Shown here: one piece after another, positions 1 through 12,025 of the stretch
Layout: every line of letters begins with the position of its first letter
Position numbering within the stretch: position 1 is the stretch's first letter
DNA from: Oceaniovalibus guishaninsula JLT2003
Lineage (GTDB): Bacteria; Pseudomonadota; Alphaproteobacteria; Rhodobacterales; Rhodobacteraceae
DNA: 64,000 nt
Assembly (NCBI RefSeq): GCF_000299575.1
Contig: NZ_AMGO01000001.1
Span: 53,156-117,155, forward strand
Direction of reading: 5' to 3'
Position numbers and translations under genes: made by a program
The notes under the pieces: model-generated
Told to the model about the DNA's origin: nothing
The model's database searches: none
What the model saw: only the letters and a program-made list of their open reading frames with translations

Positions 1-1050
1 GGTCGATTTGCCCTCGCCGTTGCGCCCCAGAAGCGCGATCCGGTCGTCCTGGTCGATGCGCAGCGTCATCTTGCCCAGAACGACACGGTCGCCATAACCG
101 ACGCTGGCCGATTCGAGGTTGACGATGGGCGGCGACAGTTCTTCGGGCTCGGGAAAGGTGAAGGCGCGCAGGGCGGCTTCCTGCGGCGAGGTGATGGTTT
201 CCAGCCGCTCGATCATCTTGATGCGGCTTTGCGCCTGCTTGGCCTTGCTGGCCTTGGCGCGGAACCGGTCGACGAAACTTTGCAAATGGGCACGGCGCGC
301 TTCGACCTTGCGCGATTCGGCCTGCTGCACGGCCAGCCGCGCCGCGCGGGTTCGCGCGAACGTGTCGTAATTGCCCGAATAAAGCGTCAGCTTGCGATCC
401 TCCAGATGCAAGATCGCGTTGACGGACCGGTTCAGCAAGCCGCGGTCGTGGCTGATGATGATGACCGTGTGCGGATAGCGCGCCAGATAGGATTCCAGCC
501 ACAACGCCCCTTCGAGGTCGAGGTAGTTCGTCGGCTCGTCCAACAGCAGGATGTCGGGCTGCGCGAACAGCACCCCTGCCAGCGCGACCCGCATCCGCCA
601 GCCGCCCGAAAAGGCGCTGCACGGCATCGCAATTTCGTCTTGATTGAAGCCAAGACCGCGCAGGATCGACGTGGCGCGACCCTCGGCCGACCAGGCGTCG
701 ATATCGGCCAGCCGGGTCTGGATCTCGGCGATCCGATGGGGATCGGTCGCGGTTTCGGCCTCGGCCATCAGGGATGCGCGCTCGCGGTCGGCTTGCAGCA
801 CGGTGTCCAGAAGCGATGTCTGCGACGACGGCACTTCCTGCGCGACGCCGCCGATGCGGGCGCGCTGCGGGATTTCGATCGTGCCGCCCTCGAGCGCCAG
901 TTCGCCGCGGATCAGGCGGAACAGGGTCGTCTTGCCGGTGCCGTTGCGCCCTACGACCCCGACCTTGTGGCCTTCGGGAATGGCCGCGGACGCGCCCTCG
1001 AACAACGGACGGCCTTCGACGGCATAGGTGATGTTGGCGATGGTCAGCAT
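1..1050 (-). CDS. ABC-F family ATPase (C-terminal part beyond window)
   Basis: Soluble duplicated-ATPase protein of the ABC-F class, whose members act on ribosomes rather than as transporters. Reading leftwards from the ATG at 1050, 350 residues are visible. The first nucleotide-binding domain has Walker A GRNGTGKT (about residues 34-41), the signature FSGGW (147-151) and Walker B ILLLDEP (167-173). A charged linker rich in Arg/Lys follows, typical of ABC-F proteins. The window edge cuts the protein in the second Walker A (GRNGEGK). There are no membrane segments. It is divergent from ndk. The Uup, EttA or other ABC-F subgroup cannot be settled without the C-terminus. Confidence 0.9.
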   Translation of the reverse strand, partial: MLTIANITYAVEGRPLFEGASAAIPEGHKVGVVGRNGTGKTTLFRLIRGELALEGGTIEIPQRARIGGVAQEVPSSQTSLLDTVLQADRERASLMAEAETATDPHRIAEIQTRLADIDAWSAEGRATSILRGLGFNQDEIAMPCSAFSGGWRMRVALAGVLFAQPDILLLDEPTNYLDLEGALWLESYLARYPHTVIIISHDRGLLNRSVNAILHLEDRKLTLYSGNYDTFARTRAARLAVQQAESRKVEARRAHLQSFVDRFRAKASKAKQAQSRIKMIERLETITSPQEAALRAFTFPEPEELSPPIVNLESASVGYGDRVVLGKMTLRIDQDDRIALLGRNGEGKST

Positions 1051-1250
1051 CGCGCGCACCTGCCAGCCCAGCCCCGCCGCGTCAATATCGCGCCGCCCCC
1101 CGCGCCGCCCGTCTTTCGATGACCGTATGGTCACGAACGTCCCGTGAATGGGGAAGAACCCGCCGGACGGGATGGGCGGGATCGCGGTTCTGTGCCGCTG
1201 ATGCGCTGACGCTTTCGGATCGGAATCTTGCGTGTTAAGGGCGCGCTGCC

Positions 1251-1266
1251 GCGGGCACCTGCCCGC
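1251..1266 (+). promoter_or_regulatory. Small hairpin in the ndk leader
   Basis: A perfect 6-bp inverted repeat, GCGGGC/GCCCGC with a 4-base ACCT loop, lies 24 bases before the ndk start. It could form in the mRNA leader. No role is known; it may be chance in GC-rich DNA. The rest of the 1051-1289 gap between the divergent ABC-F and ndk genes shows no promoter that I would defend. Confidence 0.3.
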
Positions 1267-1289
1267 ATCTTCTGATCGGAAAGTTCGAA

Positions 1290-1712
1290 ATGGCCACCCA
1301 ACGCACGCTATCGCTTATCAAGCCCGACGCCACGCGCCGCAACCTGACCGGCAAGATCAACGCCAAGTTCGAGGATGCAGGCCTGCGCATCGTCGCGCAG
1401 AAGCGTCTGCATCTGACCAAGGCGCAGGCAGGCGAATTCTACAAGGTTCACGCCGAACGGCCCTTCTATGACGAGTTGACGACGTTCATGGCGTCGGGCC
1501 CGATCGTCGCGCAGGTGCTGGAAGGCGAGGACGCGATCGCGAAGAACCGCGAAGTGATGGGCGCGACCAACCCCGCCGATGCCGAAGCCGGCACGATCCG
1601 GGCCGAGTTCGCCGAATCCGTCGGTGAGAATTCGGTTCACGGGTCGGACGCCCCCGAGACCGCGAAAGAGGAAATCGCCTATTTCTTCGCTGGGCTGGAA
1701 CTGGTCGGCTGA
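1290..1712 (+). CDS. ndk: Nucleoside diphosphate kinase
   Basis: Transfers the gamma phosphate of ATP to nucleoside diphosphates through a phosphohistidine and so balances cytoplasmic NTP and dNTP pools. The 140-residue length is the family norm. The N-terminus TLSLIKPDA and the active-site stretch NSVHGSD, with His117 as the phosphorylated residue, are intact. The ATG is preceded by GGAAAG at a suitable distance. The gene converges with the DUF4112 gene, and their coding regions overlap by 34 bases at the 3' ends, leaving no room for a separate terminator. Confidence 0.97.
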   Translation: MATQRTLSLIKPDATRRNLTGKINAKFEDAGLRIVAQKRLHLTKAQAGEFYKVHAERPFYDELTTFMASGPIVAQVLEGEDAIAKNREVMGATNPADAEAGTIRAEFAESVGENSVHGSDAPETAKEEIAYFFAGLELVG

Positions 1713-2158
1713 GGCGACGGGTGACCGCCGCCCAGTGACGGGTGGTGCGACGACAGACGGCCTTCGCCCTCGGGGGTGGAGGCTGCGGCATCGGCAGACC
1801 GGGCATGCCGGGCGAAATGGTCCCGCAGAAGCCGCACGTTCCGCCTGTTCGACTTGAAGCCGACATCGAAAAGATCCCCGACAAAGGGGATTGTGCCGAT
1901 GATGGTATCCAGCGCCACGTTCACACCCTGCCGCACCAGAATGTGCCGGGGCGCGCCCATCCGATGACTTTCCAAGACGATCCACGCGCCCGGTGCCAGT
2001 GCCGCTGCGTCCCCGATGACGGGGATCAGCCCGATGATTCCGTCCCAGCCGACGCGTATGCCGACGACCGGCACCCTGAACGCATAATCCATCCGGTTGG
2101 CGACTTTTTCCAGCCGTGCCAGTCGGCGGTCACGGTCGTCGGGGTCATGGCTTTTCAT
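1679..2158 (-). CDS. DUF4112 domain-containing protein
   Basis: Small predicted membrane protein of 159 residues. The segment around residues 30-110 has the DUF4112 pattern: two hydrophobic stretches with the paired motifs GLIPVIGD and GTIPFVGD, separated by a hydrophilic loop, followed by a basic segment ([11 protein letters not shown]). The last ~40 residues are Ser/Pro/Gly-rich and probably disordered; this tail lies antisense over the end of ndk. The function of the family is unknown. It is transcribed away from the CO dehydrogenase-like operon and separated from it by 131 bases. Confidence 0.85.
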   Translation of the reverse strand: MKSHDPDDRDRRLARLEKVANRMDYAFRVPVVGIRVGWDGIIGLIPVIGDAAALAPGAWIVLESHRMGAPRHILVRQGVNVALDTIIGTIPFVGDLFDVGFKSNRRNVRLLRDHFARHARSADAAASTPEGEGRLSSHHPSLGGGHPSPQPTSSSPAKK

Positions 2159-2289
2159 AACAACGAAAGCATGCGGTCGAACCCAGGGTTCCGTGCCGCT
2201 TCCGTGACCTTGGCGAAAGTTGTGGCGCGGTGCATGTCCCGCAGCTAGGCTGACCGGCAGATGTCGAAAGCCGGGGAGGGGCGATCGCC

Positions 2290-2781
2290 ATGGAAATGAC
2301 CGGCGCCCGCCGCATCGACGTTCCGCGCCAGCAGGTCTGGAACGCGCTTCTGGACCCCGAGACGTTGCGCGCCTGCATTCCCGGCTGCACCGGCCTGACG
2401 GGCGATGCCGCCGAGGGGTTCGAGGCGGTGGTCGTGCAGAAGGTCGGTCCCGTCAAGGCGACGTTCCGGGGGCAGGTGACGCTGACCGACGCCGACGCCC
2501 CGCAATCCCTGACGCTGACCGGCGAGGGCAAGGGCGGCGTTGCGGGCTTCGCCAAGGGCACCGCATGGGTGCGCCTGACATCCCAGGGCGACGCGACCGA
2601 TCTGGAATACGAAGTCGAGGCAAAGGTGGGCGGCAAGCTGGCGCAGCTCGGCAGCCGGGTCATCGACGGTTTCGCGCGAAAGATGGCGGACGATTTCTTC
2701 GCCCGCCTTCAGGATCGGCTGTCCGCCCCTGCCGGTGCGGCCGCGGATCGGGCCGACCCGCGGGAACCGGTCGGGGATTGA
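2290..2781 (+). CDS. coxG: CoxG-like SRPBCC protein (CO dehydrogenase subunit G family)
   Basis: First gene of a four-gene molybdenum hydroxylase operon. The 163-residue protein starts [17 protein letters not shown] and follows the CoxG/SRPBCC fold: [11 protein letters not shown] near the N-terminus, then alternating strands ending at a helix ([17 protein letters not shown]). CoxG homologues help anchor or assemble CO dehydrogenase-type enzymes at the membrane, although in other operons their role is unclear. There are no transmembrane segments. Seventeen bases separate it from the iron-sulfur subunit, implying co-transcription. Confidence 0.88.
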   Translation: MEMTGARRIDVPRQQVWNALLDPETLRACIPGCTGLTGDAAEGFEAVVVQKVGPVKATFRGQVTLTDADAPQSLTLTGEGKGGVAGFAKGTAWVRLTSQGDATDLEYEVEAKVGGKLAQLGSRVIDGFARKMADDFFARLQDRLSAPAGAAADRADPREPVGD

Positions 2782-2798
2782 GCAGAAGGACAGGACGA

Positions 2799-3275
<477 letters not shown>

Positions 3276-3293
3276 CCATCACGGAGGACTGAC

Positions 3294-5667
<2,374 letters not shown>

Positions 5668-5675
<8 letters not shown>

Positions 5676-6456
5676 TTTCGACTTCGTCAGGCCGCAGACG
5701 GTTTCCGACGCCGTCAGGGCGCTGGCCACGCCCGATGCGCAGGCGCTGTCGGGCGGCCAGACCCTTCTGCCGGCGATGAAGGTGCGGCTGGCCGCGCCTG
5801 CCGTGCTGGTCAGCCTGATGCATATTCCCGACATGGTATTCGTGCGCGCCGATGGCGATGTGCTGCGCGTCGGCGGCGCCACCACCCATGCGCAGGTCGC
5901 GCGCGAAGCCGCCGGGGCCTACCCTGCACTGGCTAGCCTTGCCGCACGGATCGGCGATCCGGCGGTGCGCAGCCGTGGAACCATCGGCGGGTCGCTGGCG
6001 AACAACGATCCGTCGGCCTGCTATCCCGCCGGTGTGCTGGCGTCGAACGCCACCATCGTCACCGACCGACGCGAGATCGGGGCCGACGATTTCTTTCAGG
6101 GTATGTTCACCACGGCCCTGGAAGAAGGCGAGATCGTCGTCGAGGTTCGGTTCCCCATCCCCGATGCGGCCAGATACGAGAAATTCATCCAGCCCGCATC
6201 GCGCTTTCCGCTGACGGCCGCGTTCGTGGCACGGCACAGCGGCGGCGCGCGCGTCGCGATCACCGGCGCGTCCGAATCGGGCGTATTCCGCTGGCACGAG
6301 GCCGAGGTTGCGCTGACAAGCGACTTTGCCGTGCAGGCGCTGGACGGGTTGGCGGTGGATGCGGACGGGATGATCGCCGACCTGCACGGGTCGTCCGCGT
6401 ATCGGGCGCATCTGGCCGGTGTCATGACCCGGCGGGCCGTGGCGGCGATCGTCTGA
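5668..6456 (+). CDS. Molybdenum hydroxylase FAD-binding subunit (CoxM-like)
   Basis: Medium subunit that carries FAD and passes electrons onward from the [2Fe-2S] protein. It is 262 residues long, close to CoxM proteins. The two FAD-binding motifs are recognisable: [16 protein letters not shown] near residue 30 and the [13 protein letters not shown] stretch near residue 110. The ATG overlaps the end of the large-subunit gene by 8 bases, so translational coupling is likely. It is the last gene of the operon; the next 227 bases contain no gene or clear terminator. Confidence 0.93.
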
Positions 6457-6683
6457 GTCCGCCATCGTCCGCCGATGGCGCGGGTCCGGGTCCGCGCCCT
6501 TCCGCCGGTCGGCCCGGGCCGCGCGGAACCGGGCGGATCGCCGCGCGCCCCAAGCCGCCAAATCGGCCGGTGATGGCCCGTTTTCGTGTCACCCAGACCT
6601 GCTGGTCGACGCGCTGCGCCGGGTAAGGTCAGGTCGCGTCACGGCCCGGACGTTCCGGGTCCGAAGACAGAGGGAACGACCAT

Positions 6684-6923
6684 ATGACACGCATGACCGC
6701 CTTTCTTGCCGGCGTTGGCCTTGCCGTCTCCGCCACCGCGCTGAGCGCGCAGGGCATGATGGACACGGACGGCGACGGCCAGGTAACTTTCGGCGAGGCA
6801 TCCGCCGCGATGCCCGACCTGACCGAGGAGAACTTCGTCGCCATCGACACCGATGGCGACGGCGTGCTGAGCGCCGACGAAGTGTCCGCGGCGCAGCAGC
6901 AGGGCTTGCTGCCGGCCGAGTGA
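6684..6923 (+). CDS. Secreted EF-hand protein
   Basis: A 79-residue protein with a Sec-type signal peptide (hydrophobic residues about 5-22, likely cleavage after ALSA or ALSAQ). The rest is two calcium-binding EF-hand loops: DTDGDGQVTFGE and DTDGDGVLSADE, both with acidic residues at positions 1, 3, 5 and 12. It is probably periplasmic and binds Ca2+, as a buffer or sensor; the partner is unknown. AGAGGGAA precedes the ATG. Small two-hand proteins like this are common in the Rhodobacterales. Confidence 0.85.
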   Translation: MTRMTAFLAGVGLAVSATALSAQGMMDTDGDGQVTFGEASAAMPDLTEENFVAIDTDGDGVLSADEVSAAQQQGLLPAE

Positions 6924-6955
6924 CGATTTGGGGGCGGCGCGGCCGACGCGCCGCC

Positions 6956-7252
6956 CTATCCTTCCAGCCGGGCGACCGCCGCGCGGATGCGTTCGCGGTC
7001 CGCTTCGGTCAACGCCCGGCTTCGCATTGCGGCGGCCCGCGCGCGCAAGGCATTCACCCGCGACAGAAGCGATGCAGGCTCGTTGGGCGACAAACGCGGC
7101 GGCCTGGCGGTGCTGTCGAGGATCTCGGTCAGGGGGATGAGACGCGGATAGGCCGAACGCTCGGTCGCCGCCGTCGGCGGCAGGTCGAGTTCTGGGAACG
7201 GCGTGCAGCCCAGGACCAGCGGCACGAGCAGGATGAAGGACAGGCGGGGCAT
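6956..7252 (-). CDS. Small predicted lipoprotein
   Basis: Uncharacterised protein of 98 residues. Starting at the ATG at 7252 gives a short hydrophobic signal ending in a lipobox (LVLGC), so the mature protein begins at Cys16 and should be lipid-anchored. A longer reading from 7354 would bury the signal and is unlikely. The C-terminal third is Arg/Ala-rich and helical (RVNALRARAAAMRSRALTEADRERI broken across two helices), possibly a coiled coil. Its gene is divergent from the membrane protein at 7353. I recognise no domain. Confidence 0.65.
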   Translation of the reverse strand: MPRLSFILLVPLVLGCTPFPELDLPPTAATERSAYPRLIPLTEILDSTARPPRLSPNEPASLLSRVNALRARAAAMRSRALTEADRERIRAAVARLEG

Positions 7253-7352
7253 CACGTCGCTCGCGTCAGGGCCGGCAGTCGCAGCATAGTCCGCGTGCCT
7301 ATCCCCCCGCAATGCGGCTTTCGCCAAGGCACCGGCGCGGCTAGAAGGCGCC

Positions 7353-7883
7353 ATGTCGACCGACCCGCCCCGCTTGCCGCTCGACCAGGAATTCTGGTCC
7401 GATCCCGACCGTCCGCTTGCCCGACTCGGCGCCTCGCAGGGGCGGCGGATCGTCGGCGCGGCGATGACGGGGCTTCTGGGCGCGCTGCTGATCTATGCCG
7501 CCGTCACCAACCCCAACGCAGCGATTTTACGCGCGGCCTTCGTGACGGGCGGGCTTCTGTCCTTCTTGGCGGGCTGGAAGATGTGGACCGCGACGGCGGG
7601 GGCGATCGTGCTGACGGGCCGCGGCCTTTTCGATCAGGACGGCCGGGTCCTGGCGCCGCTGGGGGCGATCGCCTCGGTCGATCGCGGCGTTTTCGCCTTC
7701 AAGCCGTCCAACGGCTTCATCCTGCGCCTGCGGAAACGCCAAGGGGCGAATGCCTGGGCGCCGGGCCTCTGGTGGCGGGTCGGGCGGTTGGTCGGCGTCG
7801 GCGGCATCACCACTGCGACCGAAGCCCGGTTCATGGTCGAGATACTGACCGAACTTCTGGCGCGTCGTGACGCCTGCGGCTGA
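7353..7883 (+). CDS. Two-TM membrane protein of unknown function
   Basis: A 176-residue protein with two adjacent hydrophobic helices at about residues 34-52 and 57-73, then a soluble C-terminal half of mixed strands (AIVLTGRGLFDQDGRVLAPL and following). The arrangement of two helices followed by a beta-rich domain resembles bacterial PH-domain-like membrane proteins, but I cannot name a family. It begins 101 bases from the divergent lipoprotein start and is followed closely by the dehydrogenase gene. Confidence 0.65.
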   Translation: MSTDPPRLPLDQEFWSDPDRPLARLGASQGRRIVGAAMTGLLGALLIYAAVTNPNAAILRAAFVTGGLLSFLAGWKMWTATAGAIVLTGRGLFDQDGRVLAPLGAIASVDRGVFAFKPSNGFILRLRKRQGANAWAPGLWWRVGRLVGVGGITTATEARFMVEILTELLARRDACG

Positions 7884-7941
7884 AACCGGCGCGACAGACG
7901 GTTGCCAGAATGCACGCGTCGGAGGATGGTGATTCATGTCC

Positions 7942-7949
7942 AAGGAGGA
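7942..7949 (+). promoter_or_regulatory. Ribosome binding site deciding a GTG start
   Basis: AAGGAGGA sits 6-7 bases before GTG at 7956. This near-perfect Shine-Dalgarno selects GTG 7956 as the dehydrogenase start. In-frame ATGs at 7902, 7910-7930 and nearby give extra N-terminal residues with no family match. Confidence 0.8.
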
Positions 7950-7955
7950 TTTTTC

Positions 7956-9380
7956 GTGAAGCACGAACCGAGTTTCCGCGACAGCGTCGATCTGATGTTC
8001 AACCGCGCCGTGGCGCTGATGGATCTCAGCCCCGGTCTGGAGGAGAAGATCCGCGTCTGCAACGCGACCTATACCGTGCGGTTCGGCGTGCGGCTGCGCG
8101 GGGCGATCCACACGTTCACCGGCTATCGGTCGGTCCATTCGGAACATCTGGAACCCGTGAAGGGGGGCATCCGCTATTCGCTGGGCGTGCATCAGGACGA
8201 GGTCGAGGCGCTGGCCGCGCTGATGACCTACAAATGCGCGCTGGTCGAGGCGCCGTTCGGCGGATCCAAGGGCGGGCTTTGCGTCGATCCGCGCGCCTGG
8301 GAGGAACACGAGCTGGAGATGATCACCCGGCGCTTCACCTTCGAGTTGGTCAAGCGCGACCTGATCCATCCCAGCCAGAACGTCCCCGCCCCGGACATGG
8401 GCACGGGCGAGCGCGAGATGGCGTGGATCGCCGACCAGTACAAGCGGATGCACACGACCGACATCAACGGCGCCGCCTGCGTTACCGGCAAGCCCATCAA
8501 CGCTGGCGGTATCCACGGCCGCACCGAGGCGACGGGCCGGGGTGTGCAATATGCCCTGCGCGAATTCTTCCGCCATCCCGACGATGTCGCCAAGGCCAGG
8601 ATGTCGGGCGGCCTCGAAGGCAAGACCGCCGTGGTTCAGGGGCTGGGCAATGTGGGCTATCACGCCGCGAAGTTCCTGACTGAGGAAGACGGGCTGAAGG
8701 TGATCGCGGTGATCGAGCGGGACGGGGCGATCCACGATCCCCACGGCATCGACATCGACAAGCTGCGCCACTGGATCGACGGGCATGGCGGGGTGGCGGG
8801 CTATCCCGACGGCGAATACGTCGAGAACGGCGCGACCCTGCTGGAAACCGAGTGCGACATCCTGATCCCCGCCGCGCTGGAAGGGACGATCAACATCAAC
8901 AACGCCGCCCGCATCAAGGCGCCGCTGATCATCGAAGCCGCTAACGGCCCGGTCACGGCCGGGGCGAACGACATCCTGCTCGACAAGGGCTGCGTCATCA
9001 TTCCCGACATGTATGCCAATGCGGGCGGCGTTACGGTCAGTTACTTCGAATGGGTCAAGAACCTCAGCCATATCCGGTTCGGGCGGATGCAGCGGCGTCA
9101 GGAGGAAGCGCGTCACGAGCTGATCGTCAACGAACTGGAACGGCTGTCGCGCGACCGCGATCTGGGATGGACGCTGAGCCCCGGCTTCAAGCAGAAGTAT
9201 CTGCGTGGCGCGGACGAACTGGAACTGGTCCGGTCGGGGCTGGATGACACGATGCGCGCGGCCTACCAGTCGATGCGCGAAGTCTGGCACGGTCACGAAG
9301 GCGCCAAGGATCTGCGCACGGCGGCCTATCTCGTCGCGATCCGGCGTGTGGCCGCCAGTTATCGCGCCAAGGGGCTTTGA
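7956..9380 (+). CDS. Glu/Leu/Phe/Val family amino-acid dehydrogenase
   Basis: NAD(P)-dependent oxidative deaminase of the glutamate dehydrogenase family. From the GTG at 7956 the protein has 474 residues. The dimerisation/substrate domain carries the two active-site lysines in KGGIRY (Lys69) and TYKCAL (Lys93), and APDMGTG near 145-151. The Rossmann fold follows with GLGNVG at about 229-234. Together with length this best fits a glutamate dehydrogenase, interconverting glutamate and 2-oxoglutarate plus ammonia; leucine or valine specificity cannot be ruled out by eye. It stands alone between unrelated genes. Confidence 0.92.
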   Translation: MKHEPSFRDSVDLMFNRAVALMDLSPGLEEKIRVCNATYTVRFGVRLRGAIHTFTGYRSVHSEHLEPVKGGIRYSLGVHQDEVEALAALMTYKCALVEAPFGGSKGGLCVDPRAWEEHELEMITRRFTFELVKRDLIHPSQNVPAPDMGTGEREMAWIADQYKRMHTTDINGAACVTGKPINAGGIHGRTEATGRGVQYALREFFRHPDDVAKARMSGGLEGKTAVVQGLGNVGYHAAKFLTEEDGLKVIAVIERDGAIHDPHGIDIDKLRHWIDGHGGVAGYPDGEYVENGATLLETECDILIPAALEGTININNAARIKAPLIIEAANGPVTAGANDILLDKGCVIIPDMYANAGGVTVSYFEWVKNLSHIRFGRMQRRQEEARHELIVNELERLSRDRDLGWTLSPGFKQKYLRGADELELVRSGLDDTMRAAYQSMREVWHGHEGAKDLRTAAYLVAIRRVAASYRAKGL

Positions 9381-9467
9381 TCCGCCGGTCTCGGGATTGG
9401 CGGGTTGCGTCCGTCGGGCGGCCGACGCCATAGTCGCGCATCGAGGGACGGAATGTGGAGAGGGCCG

Positions 9468-9908
9468 ATGGCCAAGACCAAACCGATGCTTCTGGCCGCG
9501 GCTGCCGCGACCGTGCTGCTGGCGGGCTGCGCCGACCGGGGCACGGATCTGCGCGTGAATGCCGAAGGGGCCGCGCGGGCCGCCGTGACGCCGCCCGACC
9601 TTGAAGCGGTGGCGCAGGCGATGAACGCCCGCGCCGGCAGTCGTCTGGGCGACGACCTGACGCTGACTGGCGCGCGGGCCGAGGGCAACCAGTTGGTCAT
9701 GGATCTGCGGCATGACGATGCCGAATCGGCCTTCACCCCCGCCGCGCGGGACGCCTTCACCTTCACGCTGGAACGTGACGTGCCCATGCAGATGTGCGCC
9801 GCCCCCGCAACCCGCCGGTTCGTCGAGGAAGAAGGCGGCGTGCGCATCAGCGTGGTGACGAGCGACGGCGCGCCGCTCGCGTCCCGCACGATCACGACCT
9901 GCGCCTGA
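9468..9908 (+). CDS. Predicted lipoprotein
   Basis: A 146-residue protein with a classic lipoprotein signal: MAKTKP, a hydrophobic Ala/Leu core and lipobox LLAGC, giving a mature N-terminal Cys at residue 19. ATG 9468 is chosen because it places the signal at the N-terminus; an upstream ATG at 9453 would add five residues. The remainder has no motif that I can name; two Cys residues (MQMC and the C-terminal TTCA) could form a disulfide in the periplasm. It lies just before dnaG but is probably independent. Confidence 0.7.
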   Translation: MAKTKPMLLAAAAATVLLAGCADRGTDLRVNAEGAARAAVTPPDLEAVAQAMNARAGSRLGDDLTLTGARAEGNQLVMDLRHDDAESAFTPAARDAFTFTLERDVPMQMCAAPATRRFVEEEGGVRISVVTSDGAPLASRTITTCA

Positions 9909-9971
9909 CGCGGGCGCGCTGACGTCGCGCGGCCTCTCGACTCCAGGGGATGGCGGGCCGATACTGTCGGC

Positions 9972-11903
9972 ATGAGCCTGCCCCCGACATTCCTGGACGA
10001 ATTGCGCGACCGGGTCTCCCTGTCGGCCGTTGTCGGACGCAAGGTGATCTGGGATGCGCGCAAGTCCAATCAGGGGCGCGGCGACATGTGGGCGCCGTGT
10101 CCGTTCCATCAGGAGAAGACCGCCAGCTTCCACGTCGATGACCGCAAGGGGTTCTATTACTGCTTCGGCTGTCACCAGAAGGGCAGCGTCTTCGACTTCG
10201 TGATGGCGACCGAAAACCTGGGCTTCATGGAAGCGGTCGCAAGGCTGGCCGCCGAAGCGGGGATGACCATGCCCCAGCGCGATCCCCGCGCGGCCGAGCG
10301 CGAGGACAAGGCGTCCCGTCTGATCGACGTGACCGAGGCGGCGGCCCGGTGGTTCCGCCTGCAACTGGCCAGCGCCGCCGGACGTCCCGCGCGCGACTAT
10401 CTGGCGCGGCGCGGGCTGGACAAGGCGGCGCAGGCGCGCTGGGGCCTTGGCCTGGCACCCGACGGCTGGCGCGGGCTTTGCGATCATCTGACGGGGCAGG
10501 GCATCGACGACCGCCTGCTTCTGGAAGCGGGGCTGGCGCGCAAGTCGCAGAACGGCGGCGCGCCCTATGACGTCTTTCGCAACCGTCTGATCTTTCCGAT
10601 CCGCGACGGGCGCGACCGCACCATTGCGTTCGGGGGCCGCGCGCTCGACCCGGCCGACAACGCGAAATACCTGAACTCGCCGCAGACGCCGATCTTCGAC
10701 AAGGGCCGGACGCTTTACAATGTCGGACCCGCACGGGCGGCGGCGGGGCGCGAAGGGCCGCTGATCGTCGCCGAAGGATACATGGACGTCATCGCGTTGA
10801 GCGAGGCCGGTTTTCCCGCCACGGTGGCCCCCTTGGGCACCGCGATCACGCCCGACCATCTGGCGATGCTCTGGCGCATCCACCCCGAGCCTGTGCTGGC
10901 CCTTGATGGGGATCGTGCCGGCCGTCAGGCCGCGTTGCGAACCATCGACCTGGCGTTGCCTTTGATCGAGGCGGGCCGGTCGCTGCGGATTTGCCTGCTG
11001 CCGGGGGGGCAGGACCCCGACGACCTGCTGAAATCGGCCGGTCGAGACGCGATGCGCGAGGTTCTGGCCGGCGCCGAGCCGCCCGTCGCGCTGATCTGGC
11101 GCCGCGAGACGGAGGGCCGAGTCTTCGACAGCCCCGAACGCCGCGCTGCGCTGGAGCGGCGGCTGAACGACATCGTCGGCCGCATCCGCGACGGGTCGAT
11201 CCGCAGGCACTACCAGACCGCGTTGCGCGAGTTGAGCTGGCAGCACTTCAACCCGCGCCGGACGAAAGCCTCGCAGCGGGCCGCACCGCCGCCGCCCATC
11301 GTGGCGAGGCAGAGCGGGGCCGGCGCCTTGCCCGACACGACCCTGCGCGAATCCGTGGTTCTGGCGCTTCTGCTGCGGTATCCGGCACTTTGCATCCGCT
11401 TCGCGGCCGAGATGGAGCGGATGGAATTTCTCGACGCAGCTCATGCCCGCATCGCCGCCGCGATCCGCCGCCTGGCCCCCGATTGCGATTCCGCAATGCT
11501 GGCCGACCGAGTCGCCCATGAACTAGGCGACGATTCCCTTGAAAAGATGCTGTCCCTTCGCCATCTGGGCGTTGTACCCGCGTTGAAGGGCAACGACCCG
11601 GATCTGGCGGCCGAATGTCTGGCGGACGAGATCGGCAAGCTGATAGCGGGCAGGGGATTGTTGCGGGAAATCGACGAGGCGATGGAGGATTTCGACGCGC
11701 TGGCCGACGAGGCGCTGACCTGGCGTCTGCGTCAGGCGGTCGATGCGATGGAGCGCAGCCGGCGCGGACAGGTCGAGGACCGGACGGAGTTCGACGTCGC
11801 CCCGAACGGCGTCCGCATCAGCCGGGACGAGCGCAGTGCGTTCGACGGTCTGCTGGACCGGATCGGCGCCGCGCGGTCTTCGGTGCGGGATCGACGCACC
11901 TGA
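9972..11903 (+). CDS. dnaG: DNA primase
   Basis: Makes RNA primers at the replication fork and works with DnaB helicase. The 643 residues show the N-terminal CHC2 zinc ribbon (C43, H46, C64, C67), then the Toprim RNA polymerase core with VAEGYMDVIAL at about residue 266 and the metal-binding ALDGDRAGRQA further on. The C-terminal third is the DnaB-interaction region. rpoD follows 122 bases downstream, the usual dnaG-rpoD macromolecular-synthesis pairing. Confidence 0.97.
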   Translation: MSLPPTFLDELRDRVSLSAVVGRKVIWDARKSNQGRGDMWAPCPFHQEKTASFHVDDRKGFYYCFGCHQKGSVFDFVMATENLGFMEAVARLAAEAGMTMPQRDPRAAEREDKASRLIDVTEAAARWFRLQLASAAGRPARDYLARRGLDKAAQARWGLGLAPDGWRGLCDHLTGQGIDDRLLLEAGLARKSQNGGAPYDVFRNRLIFPIRDGRDRTIAFGGRALDPADNAKYLNSPQTPIFDKGRTLYNVGPARAAAGREGPLIVAEGYMDVIALSEAGFPATVAPLGTAITPDHLAMLWRIHPEPVLALDGDRAGRQAALRTIDLALPLIEAGRSLRICLLPGGQDPDDLLKSAGRDAMREVLAGAEPPVALIWRRETEGRVFDSPERRAALERRLNDIVGRIRDGSIRRHYQTALRELSWQHFNPRRTKASQRAAPPPPIVARQSGAGALPDTTLRESVVLALLLRYPALCIRFAAEMERMEFLDAAHARIAAAIRRLAPDCDSAMLADRVAHELGDDSLEKMLSLRHLGVVPALKGNDPDLAAECLADEIGKLIAGRGLLREIDEAMEDFDALADEALTWRLRQAVDAMERSRRGQVEDRTEFDVAPNGVRISRDERSAFDGLLDRIGAARSSVRDRRT

Positions 11904-11936
11904 CGGCCTATCTGGTAACCGGGCGGGTGGCGGGAC

Positions 11937-11985
11937 GATTCGAAACCTGTCCGAATCACCCGTGCCGCGCTATGTGATTCGAACC
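11937..11985 (+). repeat. Repeated GATTCG motif in the rpoD leader
   Basis: GATTCGAA occurs at 11937 and again at 11976. An inverted copy, CGAATC at 11952-11957, can pair with the first GATTCG around a 9-base loop, and a further GATTCG occurs at 11993. All lie in the dnaG-rpoD gap. The second copy plus flank reads like the reverse complement of a tRNA T-arm, but no tRNA can be folded here. This may be a protein-binding site or coincidence. Confidence 0.3.
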
Positions 11986-12025
11986 GTAACCGCGATTCGC
12001 CCCGTGGAAGTGTAAGGAGCGCCGA

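Noticed and set aside
7527..11519. Minus-strand open frame of 1330 codons across the dehydrogenase and dnaG.
   Set aside because: It is antisense to two confidently identified genes and lacks any domain; long stop-free shadows are expected at this GC content.
11976..11990. A tRNA remnant in the rpoD leader, from GTGATTCGAACC resembling a T-arm.
   Set aside because: No acceptor, anticodon or D-arm pairing can be found around it; the motif is short enough to arise by chance.
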